Assembly (NCBI GenBank): GCA_964017065.1
Contig: OZ024784.1
Location: forward strand, 11,327,152 to 11,391,151
DNA: 64,000 bases
Direction of reading: 5' to 3'
Origin: Haliclona indistincta
Taxonomy: Eukaryota > Porifera > Demospongiae > Haplosclerida > Chalinidae
Shown in pieces: positions 42,660 through 53,260 of this stretch. The translations under genes were made by a program, and so were the position numbers. Under the pieces are notes generated by a model, which ran no database searches, had not been told where the DNA came from, and saw only the letters and a program-made list of their open reading frames with translations. The stretch's first letter is position 1; each line of letters begins with the position of its first letter.

Positions 42660-43189
42660 ATTACAAAATTCGACAACATAATTCAATAACTACAAGAGTT
42701 CAATGGAATACATACCCTGTGCACTATGCAATGTGCAGAAATCGATGTGAATGCTACTCCTAGTGACTTCAGTGTGAACTATTACATTAGACTCGGTGAA
42801 CACATGTTGAATTATTTGCTCAGTCTCACAATTGTGGCACACCTACATACCGGAATATTCGAATTGACAATGTTGCTAATAAAAATGATGAATACATTGC
42901 CATAACACGCAACAGGAGACTATCTTGACCTAGCAAGCGTCTTTCAAAGAATAAATATTCAACAATCAAGCTGTTGAGAGCTATTTCATGACCATCTTCG
43001 AGCAGTACGGCAGTAAACAGACGCGTTTTTTGTACACACACAAGGGTCATGCGTGTGCACCAAGCAGGTACTGTGTGCCGGTGCTGCGCAATCTCCTGGA
43101 GCCAGGCAAGGAACTCGCAGGAGCACCAACTGTGCCTCTCACTGCAGGTGTGGGCACCCGAAGTCCCACCAACGCCTTTAGTGATCAAT

Positions 43190-43376
43190 GAGACACAGCC
43201 AGTGGACTTTGCTCCCCAGTACAAGACCGGGTACCCATTTTACAGATCATTTTACAGATGGGTGGGCTGGTGGGCTGGAGTACTTTGATGTCTTTTCCTC
43301 CTCCTGCTCCGGGATTCGAACCAGTGTCCTCTGGGTTGTAAGCCCAAGACTCTACCAGTTGAACAACCAGGACACC
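43190..43376 (-). mobile_element. tRNA-derived SINE
   Basis: On the minus strand the head (about 43376 to 43304) has an A-box-like AACTGGTAGAG and a perfect B box GGTTCGAATCC. The anticodon stem is TTGGG/CCCAG with loop CTTACAA, giving TAC, a valine anticodon. The acceptor and T stems mispair in several positions, so it is not a working tRNA gene. The body continues with a GGAGGAAAAGACATC linker and a GTAAAATGGGTACCCGG-type stretch. It lies just downstream of the exon at 43434-43672. Confidence 0.65.
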
Positions 43377-43433
43377 CACTTTTGCACACACACATATACA
43401 TACGGACATAGCAAGACGCTTAACACAACATAC

Positions 43434-43672
43434 CTTTACTTCATCAAGCAACTTATTCCATTCTGATGCATCACCATGAATCTCTTGCTCTTCCATCAGT
43501 TTTTCTCTCATTTCATCAACCCAATGAGAGAACTTGTCCTTTTCAGCTCTAAACAATACTAATGCCGACAATTTATTCTGAAGGTCACTCTTTTGATCAA
43601 GCAATAATTCTTCAACAGCATGATTTGTTGAATTGACTTCAATTACAAGAGCAGACAATGAAGTTGTTGTAG
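43434..43672 (-). CDS. Spectrin-repeat gene, exon 1 of those visible
   Basis: The acceptor TTTTCTGCTTATAG precedes 43672 and the donor AAG|GTATGTTG follows 43434 (minus strand). The exon is 239 nt, entering in phase 1 and leaving in phase 0. The peptide includes TTTSLSALVIEVNSTNHAVE, then LQNKLSALVLFRAEKDKFSH, WVDEMREKLMEEQ and ends LLDEVK. The Trp in FSHWVDEM is the conserved helix A position; the equivalent positions in later exons follow at about 107 and 111 residues. The entry phase shows that at least one more exon lies upstream, beyond the window's transposon nests or outside it. Confidence 0.82.
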
Positions 43673-44136
43673 CTATAAGCAGAAAAGAAACATTAAAAGT
43701 TAACAATGATATTAATAACGAACAACAAACAATAATACTCCATTCACACTATGGTTGAAAACTGTGTTGGCACAGGCTAACACATTTTTATTGTGTGAAT
43801 GCAACGGTTTGCAACTGTAGAATCATGCTTATCTGGAGCACCAGCACTTGCCGTGCTGGATCAGGTAGGCTCAGTTTTACAGAGTAGTGTAAACAGTTCA
43901 TAATTATTACATGCCATAGTCACGTTTCTTGTTGGTATTCAAGTGTCGTAGCGGATGTTCGTTTTTGTAAGAAAATGGCCGAGGCTAAAGCTCCAGAAAT
44001 CCTGTCTGAAACTATTAATCCTCACAAAAAAAGAAAGAAAACATCTCAGTCTAAAGAAGTAGGTAATCCTAAGGATAAAGAATAGTTTGAGCTTGATCTT
44101 GATGATATTGAACGTGCCAAGCAGGCAGTTGTTTCA
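43673..44136. other. Intronic sequence, no recognised gene
   Basis: The short lysine-rich plus-strand frame near 43975-44080 (MAEAKAPEILSETINPHKKR) is not long enough to call. Confidence 0.4.
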
Positions 44137-44545
44137 GGCGGCATTTACACGACAACGCTATCTGGTGAAAACGTATCCGTCTTGGTCGTGCGTTTACACC
44201 AAAACAATGAAAACGCATAGGTAAACGGAGACTTATGAAAACGGAGACCAAGGTGGAGACCTCGAGAACGGAGACTTGAAAAAACGCTCGTGTAAACAGC
44301 AAAAACGATTTCAGCCTTTATACTTGCAAAGAATGCTAGGAGAGTCCTCAAACAACATCTATCAACAAAGAGTTTCTTCCTTCGCTTTGGTTCGTGCTTA
44401 CAACCGAATAACAGCGAGCTCGCCTAAAAACGCCACATCCACATTCTATTGACTTCAGCTGGCAAAACGGCTAAAAAGCTGCAGCTAAAAGCGCATACAT
44501 TTACGCGTTTTTTTGGGGGGTGATCGTTTTCGTGTAAACGGCGCC
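44137..44545. mobile_element. 409-bp MITE with TCA target duplication
   Basis: The left end GGCGGCATTTACACGACAAC and right end with GTGTAAACGGCGCC are inverted. TCA occurs at 44134-44136 and 44546-44548. The interior is rich in AAACG and GTAAAC words. It is similar in plan to the 388-bp and 459-bp MITEs. Confidence 0.65.
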
Positions 44546-45118
44546 TCAGTGAACAGAAGGCCACAAATTGGGGGCTTACAGTGCTTCCAGCTTAGAGAGT
44601 AGAATTTTTATTTTCTGAGATTCATAGCTAATACTACCACCTAATATCCCTATATGCTTTTCTTTTACAGTTTAATGAACATTGCAAGGTAAATACAGAA
44701 AAATGCAAGACACATGAGCCCTGTAGAGCTATTTCCCATTGAGCTAATACAATAGCGCCATATTTGTGACATCACAGAAACGTAGACGACATCACGAAGG
44801 ACCACACCCACGTCGAAGCAGCTACTATCCAGAGAGCTACACAGTGCTACGCGGAGCTAAACTTGTTCTTTATTTGAATTTAACATTGTAAAGCTTTTCG
44901 CATTAGATAACAAAGCTACAAAAACAGCATTTACTTGACCGCCATACTCGCCGCTCGACAGTTAGCGGCGCAGCGTACACGGAAATGCTTCGACGATAAT
45001 AAATATATATTAGATGAATATCATTATAACACAGCGAAGACAAGTGGCGCTGCAAGTCCTGCCACTTTCTGACGACCGCGTTCGCGCATGGCTCTAGGTA
45101 TAGCGCTACTTTCAAAGG

Positions 45119-45282
45119 TGTAGTATTGTGTTAATATGTGATGACTATAGTTAGCACATCTACAGACCCACTAGCGACTTGCTTAGTAGTTAGTATTTAA
45201 TCAGTGTATACCACTATTGATCTGTATTCGTATACTCGCTATTTCTAATATTAATCAACCATGCAACCAATCGAACACTACA
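45119..45282 (+). repeat. Gypsy-2 5' LTR (about 164 bp)
   Basis: Starts TGTAGTATTGTG and ends GAACACTACA, followed by TGGTGTCAGCGC as candidate primer-binding site. The start is inferred from the TG terminus and length. No 3' LTR exists in the window. Confidence 0.65.
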
Positions 45283-45398
45283 TGGTGTCAGCGCGGGATT
45301 GAGCCTCTACCGAACTGAAGAAGGACCGACGAACTCGATTGCTGTCGAACTTCTCTACTGACCGACCCGAGTACCGACTGCGGAGTGACCAGTGACCA

Positions 45399-47890
45399 GT
45401 GCGGAGATCCAGTCTACTGAAGCGGATACCAGTACTGCGGAGAGAAGAATCAAGAATGACGGAAGCAAGAGTTGCGCCGCCTGAAGCCTTCAATTTCCGA
45501 AGACCGGAGGAGTGGACTAGATGGAAACGTCGCTTCGACCGTTACAGAAGTGTCTCAGGACTCAACACCAAAGACGATGCAGCTCAGATCAACACTCTGA
45601 TCTACTGCATGGGAGACGATGCGGAGGACATCCTTGTCTCATTCAGCCTTTCAGAAGAAGATGCAAAGAAGTACGGAACAGTCGAGAAAAAGTTCGACGA
45701 CCACTTCAATCCAAGAAAGAATGTCATCTTTGAAAGAGCGAAGTTTAACTCCAGGAAACAAGAGGATGGAGAGCCTGTGGAATCATTCATCACGGAATTG
45801 TACAAGCTATCTGAACATAGCAATTACGGAGATATGAGAAATGAGATGATCAGGGACAGAATTGTTGTCGGAATTAGAGATGCACGACTCTCGGAGAGAC
45901 TACAACTTGATCATAAGCTTACGCTAGATGACGCCGTTACTGCAGTAAGGCAGTCAGAGCAGGTCAAGCAGCAACAGACTGTTCTTAGAGGGACCGATGT
46001 CAAACCAGCGACTCGAATCGATGCAGTGCAGAAAGGACGCAAGCACAGACCACCACCTGATAAGAAGACAAGTGAACCAAACAAAGCTGAGAAGTGTGGG
46101 AAATGCGGTAAATCACCAGCACACAACAGAGAGAGGTGCCCAGCACGAGATGCTACATGTCACAAATGCAAGAAGAGAGGACACTTTCAAACAGTCTGCA
46201 GATCAGGAAAAGTGAGTGGAGTCAGCATTGACACAGACAAAACGGAACCAGATGCATTCCTTGGATCAGTTGGAAACAACCCTTGGACAGTAGACCTGAA
46301 GCTAGAGGACAGCCCAGTAACATTCTGCATTGACACTGGAGCAGAGGTCACTGTCATATCAGAGGAAACCTTGAAAGACGCAGGAAGCCCTACTCTGAAA
46401 TCACCCAAGAGAAAGCTCAGAGGACCAGATGATCACCCTTTAGCTGTTCTTGGACAGTGGAGAGGAGCACTCGAGCATGCATCTAAATGGACAAAGGAGA
46501 CTATTTTTGTTGTAGAAGGACTCAGTAGGCCCTTACTTGGACGTCCAGCCATTCAAAGCCTGCAGTTAGTCACACGGGTATCTACTGTCAACAAGGAGGT
46601 GACCCCACAACAGTAGTATCCTAGCCTCTTCACAGGACTCGGAGAACTGGGAGGAGACTACACTATTCACCTAAGAGAAGGAGCCAAGCCCTTCGCCCTA
46701 TCAGCCCCTCGCTGAGTAGCAGTGCCACTGATGAGTAAAGTGAAGGCGGAGCTAAACAGAATGGAAGAACAGGGAGTGATCAAGAGAGTGACAGAACCGA
46801 CAGACTGGTGCGCTGGAATTGTTGTGGTACCCAAAGCAGACAGCAGAGTACGCATCTGTGTAGACCTGACGAAACTCAACGAAAGCGTCATGAGAGAGAG
46901 ACACCAGTTACCAGCAGTCGACCAGACCCTTGCAAAGCTAGCAGGAGGAAAAGTTTTTTCGAAGCTCGACGCAAATTCTGGCTTCTGGCAGATACCATTG
47001 TCACCAGAGTCTGCCCCTCTCACCACTTTCATCACACCGTTTGGACGCTTTTGTTTTCAGAGACTACCATTTGGAATCGCTTCAGCACCAGAACATTTCC
47101 AAAGAAGAATGGAAGAGATCTTGATGGACATCCCCGGAGTTGTATGCCAGATGGACGACATCTTGGTGACCGGCAAGTCACACGAAGAACACGACAGCTA
47201 CTTGGAGATGGTTCTCGACCGATTGCAGAAAGCAGGACTAACACTGAACACAGCAAAATGTGAATTCTCAAAGACCTCAGTAAAGTTCCTTGGACACATC
47301 ATCGATGAAACAGGAGTCAGACCAGATCCAGAGAAGATCAGTGCTATCCAGAAGATCAAGACACCTACAAGCGTTAGTGACCTGAGAAGATTCCTTGGCC
47401 TGGTAAACCAGATGAGCAAGTTCATTCTGAACCTAGCGGAGATCACCAACCCCCTGAGAGAACTGCTAGTCAAGAACAGACAGTGGACATGGGACAAGAC
47501 GCAACAGAGTGCATTTGAGCAGATCAAGACTCTTTTGACTCACAGTTCAGTCTTAGCATTGTTCGACCCAAACTTGGAGACACTTGTCGCTGCAGACGCA
47601 TCCTCATTTGGTCTCGGAGCAGTTCTTCAGCAAAAGCAGCCAGATGGAGAGATGAAACCCGTAGCTTTCATTTCAAGATCGATGACCACTACTGAGAGGA
47701 GATATGCACAGATTGAGAAAGAAGCGCTAGCATTCACGTGGGCTTGCGAGCGACTATCGGACTACCTGGTTGGATTGAAATTCCACATAGAGACGGACCA
47801 CAGGCCCTTGATACCCTTGTTCACCACTAAGAACCTGGAGGAACTACCAGTGAGAGTTCAGCGATTCAGACTCAGAATGATGAGGTAGCA
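45399..47890 (+). pseudogene. Gypsy-2 gag-pol, truncated in RNase H
   Basis: Close relative of Gypsy-1. A likely start is the ATG at 45456 (MTEARVAPPEAFNF), before the RPEEWTRWKRRFDRY gag block. Zinc knuckles CGKCGKSPAH and CHKCKKRGHFQTVC follow, then protease DTGAEVT near 46333. TAG at 46614-46616 and TGA at 46714-46716 break the linker. RT is intact (CVDLTKLN, LPFGIASAP, QMDD near 47148) and RNase H starts (ADASSFG). The frame ends with TAG at 47886-47888, after RLRMMR, where homology to Gypsy-1 stops. Integrase and 3' LTR are missing, so the 3' end was deleted. Confidence 0.85.
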
Positions 47891-48749
47891 AAGTAACAGT
47901 GATTTGTTACTGCAAACTGTTTTGCACTGCATGGAAGCTCCCAAATCAATCACAGTGAAAGATGAACCATTCCTTGAGCTATATAAGAAGTAGCTCTTCT
48001 TAACTAAGACAAATGCCAGTTTCCAAGCCTAAACACTTTTGCTGCTGATTATTTTTAGTCACTCCCATTTAGCCATTCATAACTTTCTAGCGAGTATCTT
48101 CAGAGCTCCAGAGATTTCAGATATCTCATCAGTAATGATGCAGCTAAACACAGACCAGATTTGATGATTGAAGCATCTTTAATTATTTTTCTACATAATA
48201 TTTTATAAGATTTTTAAGATTCTACTCTCTAAGCTGGAAGCACTGTAGTGTTTTTGATCAGTGGCTACAACAAAGAAACAAGCAAATACAGTGTTCCACA
48301 CAAAGAGGAGCAAAAATCTTTTTTTACATTTTGGTTCATATCTCAGGAACCAAGTGTCCTATGATAATGTTGCATGTACCATTATGATCCTCTATCCTTA
48401 CTGAACACCCTGGTTCATATGGCTTCGCATCACTTGATGTGGGCGTGTCACAATATGCTGGCGTATCACACCCACTGGAATGACAGTTTTAGGTTAGGAT
48501 TTCCAGAACTACTGCTAGTTAAGATTTCTTAAAGCTGCGTTACAACTATCACCCAGGGATCTAACTATTGGGCAAGTGTCCGGCTTGAACTAGCGTTAGT
48601 TCGGCAACGGGAACCAAAAGATGGATTTCGCAACAAGCCAAAACTTTAGGTTCAGGAAATCCGATTCCGTGGGAGTTAAGCTCCAATACTTGGAGACTGC
48701 ACAGCCAATACATCCATCCACACTTTGCCACACACTACGCGTCCCTAGA

Positions 48750-49024
48750 AATGTTCACAGCGACAAACGAGACTCTTTTCTGCACGAGTGCTGTTTTCTT
48801 GCCGCCATCTTGCGATTTTAATGGATTTTTGTGATGTCACGCATAATAATCGTTGGCTGTGTAAAACGTCATAACTATTGAAAACACATTGAATCAGTAT
48901 AATAGTTATGATGCAACACATGCTCATAACCAAAGTGTGACATCACAAAATCCGTTAAAATCGCAAGATGGCGGCAAGAAAACAGCACTTGTGCAGAAAA
49001 GAGTCTCGTTTGTCGTGGTGAACA
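48750..49024. repeat. Hairpin MITE, arms about 88 bp
   Basis: 48750-48838 and 48937-49024 are inverted complements containing CGACAAACGAGACTCTTTTC and CTTGCCGCCATCTTGCGATT. The spacer of about 98 bp is unique. The region 48246-48749 shows no gene. Confidence 0.75.
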
Positions 49025-49039
49025 TTTAGTTCACCACGT

Positions 49040-49255
49040 CACTTTAGTAACAATTTCGTCACTTTAGTAACAATTTCGAGTAATCTCCTTGCTACTGTAA
49101 GATGGGGCAACGCCAGAGAGCAGATCTAAGTGTCTAAAGACGTATAAAATTCAACACCAGGCGAAATATCAGCGTTTGAACGCTAATACATTGTATGTAG
49201 CCGCCATCTTGTTTTCTCGTTCATCCCTACATAGGGAGTCACTACCGTGCCTCCC
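49040..49255. repeat. Dispersed repeat L, copy 2 (uninterrupted)
   Basis: Inverted relative to 38453-39125. It also contains a 20-bp tandem duplication of GTCACTTTAGTAACAATTTC. The position matching the MITE in copy 1 is empty here. Confidence 0.7.
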
Positions 49256-49495
49256 TAATAGTACATAGTATACTAGTAGCTATATATACCTACTACTATA
49301 CTATATACGATATATTTTGCACCAGTGACATCTTCGCTGTCGTAGTTCACCATTTTATTACATAGCCGCACAGCGCACGCTCGTACGCATGCGCATTAGG
49401 TGCAATTGCATCATGGGCGCAGTGTGCTCACTGTTAGCTAGCTGACGGTTCTCTCTGCTGCCTGAATCTTACTCAATCACCTTTAATATCTGTTA

Positions 49496-50413
49496 TGGCT
49501 GGTTTAGAACCACCTGGCAAGAAGAAAGACTGTCTCTATCAATAAGAAGGAGAAATCAAGAAGCTGAACCTGTATATCTAGATTGAAGCTACTCGTGAAG
49601 AAGAGTTGGAGTCTCTCTAAAAAATTTTTTTCCCAACAACACCAGTATCTGGTCCTTTCGTATTTTTACTGACTGGATTGAGCATTGTCAGGAAATAGCT
49701 GATCGAGATTATAAACCCGAGGATTTATATCGAGAGCCTCTCCAAGATGATTTCTTTGTTTTGTAGAGAAGTGAAACAGAAAAATGAGAAACCCTACACC
49801 CCAAAATCAACCCTGCAAATTGTAAGCAATCAACAGAGCTATGGCCGTGCACCTTGCCCTCATGAATTCAAAAGACATTCGTTTTAATCGCATCCATGAT
49901 GTTGTGGATAACATTTGTCGGCGACTTCACAAAGACGGCGTTGGTGTATCTAAGGTACAGGCTCGCACTATCACCATAGTCAAGGAACAGCATCTATGGA
50001 ACTGTGGTGTCCTTGGAACATCAAATCCTACCTCAGTACTCAATGCTGTATTTTATTATTGTGGTTTACACCTGTGCTTGCGTGGTGGAGATGAGTATCA
50101 CATCCTCAAGCTAAGCCAATTTGTTGTCAAAACTATTGAATCCTTGCAACCAGTGAAACTATTAAATGCTTAACATACAATGAGACTAGGTTCGGGACAT
50201 CAAGTCCATCTCTTCAACAAGGAAATGATCCACTATGCGAATAGCTCACTCGGTGAAAATGTTTTGTTCACATTTTTGATCTCTATGTGACCAAGTTACC
50301 TTCTAAAGCAATCGAGAAGGATAGATTATATTGCAGACCACTGTCGTTGTTTACCAGTGTTGGTGTGGTTTGGTATCGTGATGCTGCTGTAGGACATAAT
50401 TTGCTGCAAGGAC
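49496..50413 (+). pseudogene. KCTD1/QRICH1/ZMYM-like (DUF3504) relic, Crypton-type recombinase family
   Basis: Fragments in successive frames follow the order of the family. First comes a DWIEHCQ / EDLYREPLQDDFFVL segment (49660-49765) with a TAG, then REVKQKNEKPYTPKSTLQIV. The best-preserved block, 49841-50173, reads IHDVVDNICRRLHKDGVGVS, EQHLWNCGVLGTSNP, VFYYCGLHLCLRGGDEYHIL and KLSQ. Then comes KAIEKDRLYCRPL and VVWYRDAAVGHNLL (50300-50413). LRGG.E.. carries the Arg equivalent to the first catalytic Arg of tyrosine recombinases. The C-terminal NHSLR-type region and nucleophile are not seen. At least two frameshifts. Family assignment is by remembered motif similarity. Confidence 0.65.
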
Positions 50414-51521
50414 AGAACTGATTGTCCGATGATAGGTCTAATCGTCCGATAATTGATACTTTTACATGTCACTAGGAGGCGAATTCCAGCATGGTCGTAG
50501 AAGTGGCAGAGTAGTCACTAACAAAATCCAGGTTACTATTCAGTAGCTACAAGTTGCCACCACGCACGCCGCCTTTGCTGTTTTAACTTCTACAAAAATG
50601 TCTCTTTGTAATTGTCCTTCAGTGCACCAGTATGTGTTCATTAGAACTCTAGTTTTGTCACTTGATGAACTAAGAAATCAATGCTAAAAAGAAAGAAACT
50701 TTAAAAGTTGTAGACAGCAAGAGTCTGGTTTTAAAAGATTTGACTCAGTCTTTGTTGCCATTATTGAAAAGTTCATTCACAGGGAATTGGAACTACAAAG
50801 CAACAATCAGAGATCATTACTCTGGCTGAAGAGGGACAGCATTGATAATTATATACTTTATCTGACTAAACACCTCTTGGACTTCAGCAAGCAGAGTTTC
50901 ATTACAATGGTTAAAAAGAGATCAGGGACATAGGGACTTGAACTAAAAATAATAACTTTCGCCCAATAAGCAGCTTCACAAGTTGTTCCTAAAATAACAA
51001 ATGCAATATTGAAACACACACAACTCTTTAAAGGGTCAATTTATCGTGTGTATTAGTGTCCAGCATATTGATTGTCTTGAATAAGATTTATGTCTAAAAT
51101 CACCCTGCTGGTGGCATGCCAAGTTCAAGCCATGCCAATCATGCCAACAGGCTGTCATCATTCTACTCCTACTCACAAAGGGCAGCTCTTTCGTATATAC
51201 CATAACTATGTTTTGTGAAGAATACGTTTGCACACTGCTGAAAACGTTTGTAAACACTAAACAGATTTCACATGGCGAGCATTTAGTACCGTATTAGCTC
51301 TCGGACCCAACCAAATAGCGAGAATGGTCCATTGTTCAGCTACAAATATAGGTATGACTAGAAGTCTCCATTGTTGCACATGCAACTACTGTCTAATAAA
51401 GAGATATAAAGTGACATGACAGTCACCTGCGTCATAGATAATTTATGCCTGAGCTCACACGATTTCCCTAGCCAGGCCGGCATCCAGGACAATCCATCGC
51501 AATTTAGTTGCGTAAAAATGC
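50414..51521. other. Unassigned sequence
   Basis: I see no gene or clear repeat. It may include further decayed parts of the element at 49496-50413. Confidence 0.4.
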
Positions 51522-51531
51522 AAGCCACCGT

Positions 51532-52084
51532 TAGCCTCGTACCCAGGCCTATTGAGGAGAAGAGATAAGGCCTGGTATCTACTGTTTGCGCATGCGCGGG
51601 TAGCGGTGGAACTCCACTGCCGCCGGTTATGATCGTACATGTATGCAGTACGTGATGAATATTCATTGGTTTTCTTAACAGTTCGTGAAGCTCTCCTGTT
51701 TGCAATCTACTCTGATGACTGCGTCTATTCTTGAAGCTCTATCACAATAGCAGAAGTACAATTTAACAATTGAGTGCTGCTGGTAGCAAACGAGCGACAT
51801 CGATCGACAATAGCAGCGTGAAATGTCACGCAATTAAGCACTATTGCGTATGCAGGCTCATCACAAAGTTATTCGCCGAATTCAGAGCTAGAGCTGATGA
51901 TCAAGCTTCTTCTTAGCCAGTTGTTTATAGGCTTAATAACTTAGGTGTGGCCAGAATATCTGCTACCATGTTTTCATGACGCAATCGGAATATTTTACAG
52001 TAAATACACGGATATTTAGCGCATGCGCAAGCAGTAGATACCAGGCGCTTATTTCTTGTCCCCTAGCGCCTGGGTACGAGGCTA
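51532..52084. mobile_element. 553-bp MITE with 10-bp target duplication
   Basis: The ends TAGCCTCGTACCCAGGC and the complement GCCTGGGTACGAGGCTA are perfect over 17 bp. A second inverted block inside (GGTATCTACTG.TTGCGCATGC) follows. AAGCCACCGT is duplicated exactly at 51522-51531 and 52085-52094. A 10-bp duplication fits a Mutator-like element. Noncoding. Confidence 0.85.
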
Positions 52085-52094
52085 AAGCCACCGT

Positions 52095-53098
52095 CTATAT
52101 CTACCACGGGGTCCTTGGGGAACAGTAGAAATGAATTGTAGAGTGGCGTTGCAGTTCACTACAAATTGCATACAACATGTTCTAAACATTGCCTAGAAAA
52201 CAAGCGATTTCTCAGTATTATTTCCACCAACACCCATTCCATTTGGAAAACATTTATAACTTACAAGGACAGGATCCATATTGAGATGACTCTTCACTAA
52301 GTTTCCTAACACTTAACTGTAAGCAATCCCATTGTGTTTCCAATACCTACAAAATTATTCACATGTTAAAATTAACTGAACTGATTTTTCACAATACAGT
52401 TTAAGGTGTTAGGTGTGAAGGTGTAAATTTTTGTTATGTGCAGAAAAATCACCATAAGTCTAAAACCGAATAAGGAATTTAGCTACAGTTTTTTTCTCAC
52501 TGGTTCACCAGTTAGTGGACGAACAGTTAAAATTTAAAGCAAACTTTTCCATTGAATAACAAACAAGCTATGCAGCTTTGCTTAAGCCAACTGTTTTTTT
52601 TTTACAATTTTGCTAATAACTTCTCTTCCATGACAGTTTGGTACATCTTGCATATACTAACACGAAGAACTGATGAAGAACTATGATATCACCTGTACCC
52701 GTCTTGCGAAGTAGTTTACACACGCTGATAGGCCTCCAAAGTATGCTACTAACAAAATTGTCAAAGAACAGACGGCTAAGAGTGAAAAGGTAGCTTTACT
52801 CGAGGGCTGCTAGAACGTGTACAGGATAAAGCGCCAAGCGATTCCTAGGCCAAAAATAACATCATTGTACGCACAAAATGGCGACGCTGCACCGATTCTT
52901 GGCTGTACAATCTTGAAAATAAAGTAGAAAGGTCACCAAATTAGTTATCTGTAACCTACACGCGGGCGATCGACACACACACACATCACTCTCGTACAAG
53001 ACCGGCTTCGCTTTCCCAGCAATACCTCGAACAAAAAAGCTACTTCTGCCATGGCGCCACAATGTGTAAGCCACGCCCCTAACAACAGATTAGGTATT
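52095..53098. other. Unassigned sequence
   Basis: AT-rich, with no gene or repeat I can support. Confidence 0.45.
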
Positions 53099-53260
53099 AG
53101 TTATTGCCCTCACGCGAGGGCATTAACCGACATTAATGACCGCGGGAAAGTCGGTTTCCCGAGTAACGGTCGAGGGCGCAGCCTGAGACTGTACGAGGGC
53201 AACCGACTTTCCCGAGGTCATTAATGTCGGTTATTGCCCGAGTTGTGTAGGGCAATAAAT
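53099..53260 (-). repeat. CCCTCG-type interrupted palindrome, locus B
   Basis: On the plus strand, hexamers of CGAGGG type lie at 53115, 53141 (CGCGGG), 53160 (CGAGTA), 53171, 53184 (TGAGAC), 53194, 53213 (CGAGGT) and 53239 (CGAGTT). The spacers are 20, 13, 5, 7, 4, 13 and 20 nt, mirrored around the central CGCAGCC, the complement of GGCTGCG. Spacer pairs are inverted complements (CATTAATGAC, AAAGTCGGTTTCC). The outermost pair is TTATTGCCCT with AGGGCAATAA. The plan is the same as loci A and C but with different spacer lengths and one more step. From 53261 to 54169 I see no gene. Confidence 0.85.

Larger units (their letters stand above)
44579..48245. mobile_element. TA-flanked TIR element (CAGTGCTTCCAG family), host of Gypsy-2
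   Basis: The left end CAGTGCTTCCAGCTTAGAGA and the complementary right end are flanked by TA at 44577-44578 and 48246-48247; identity extends over about 27 bp. The first 12 bases equal those of the element at 8162-11786. The interior is mostly the truncated Gypsy; the rest has no coding region I recognise. The sequence from 47891 to 48219 is element or unassigned. Confidence 0.7.

Noticed and set aside
43304..43376. Functional tRNA-Val gene
   Set aside because: Several mismatches in acceptor and T stems and a continuing repeat body make a SINE head more likely.
44069..44351. Minus-strand frames near 44.1-44.4 kb
   Set aside because: They lie in a noncoding MITE with repeated AAACG words.
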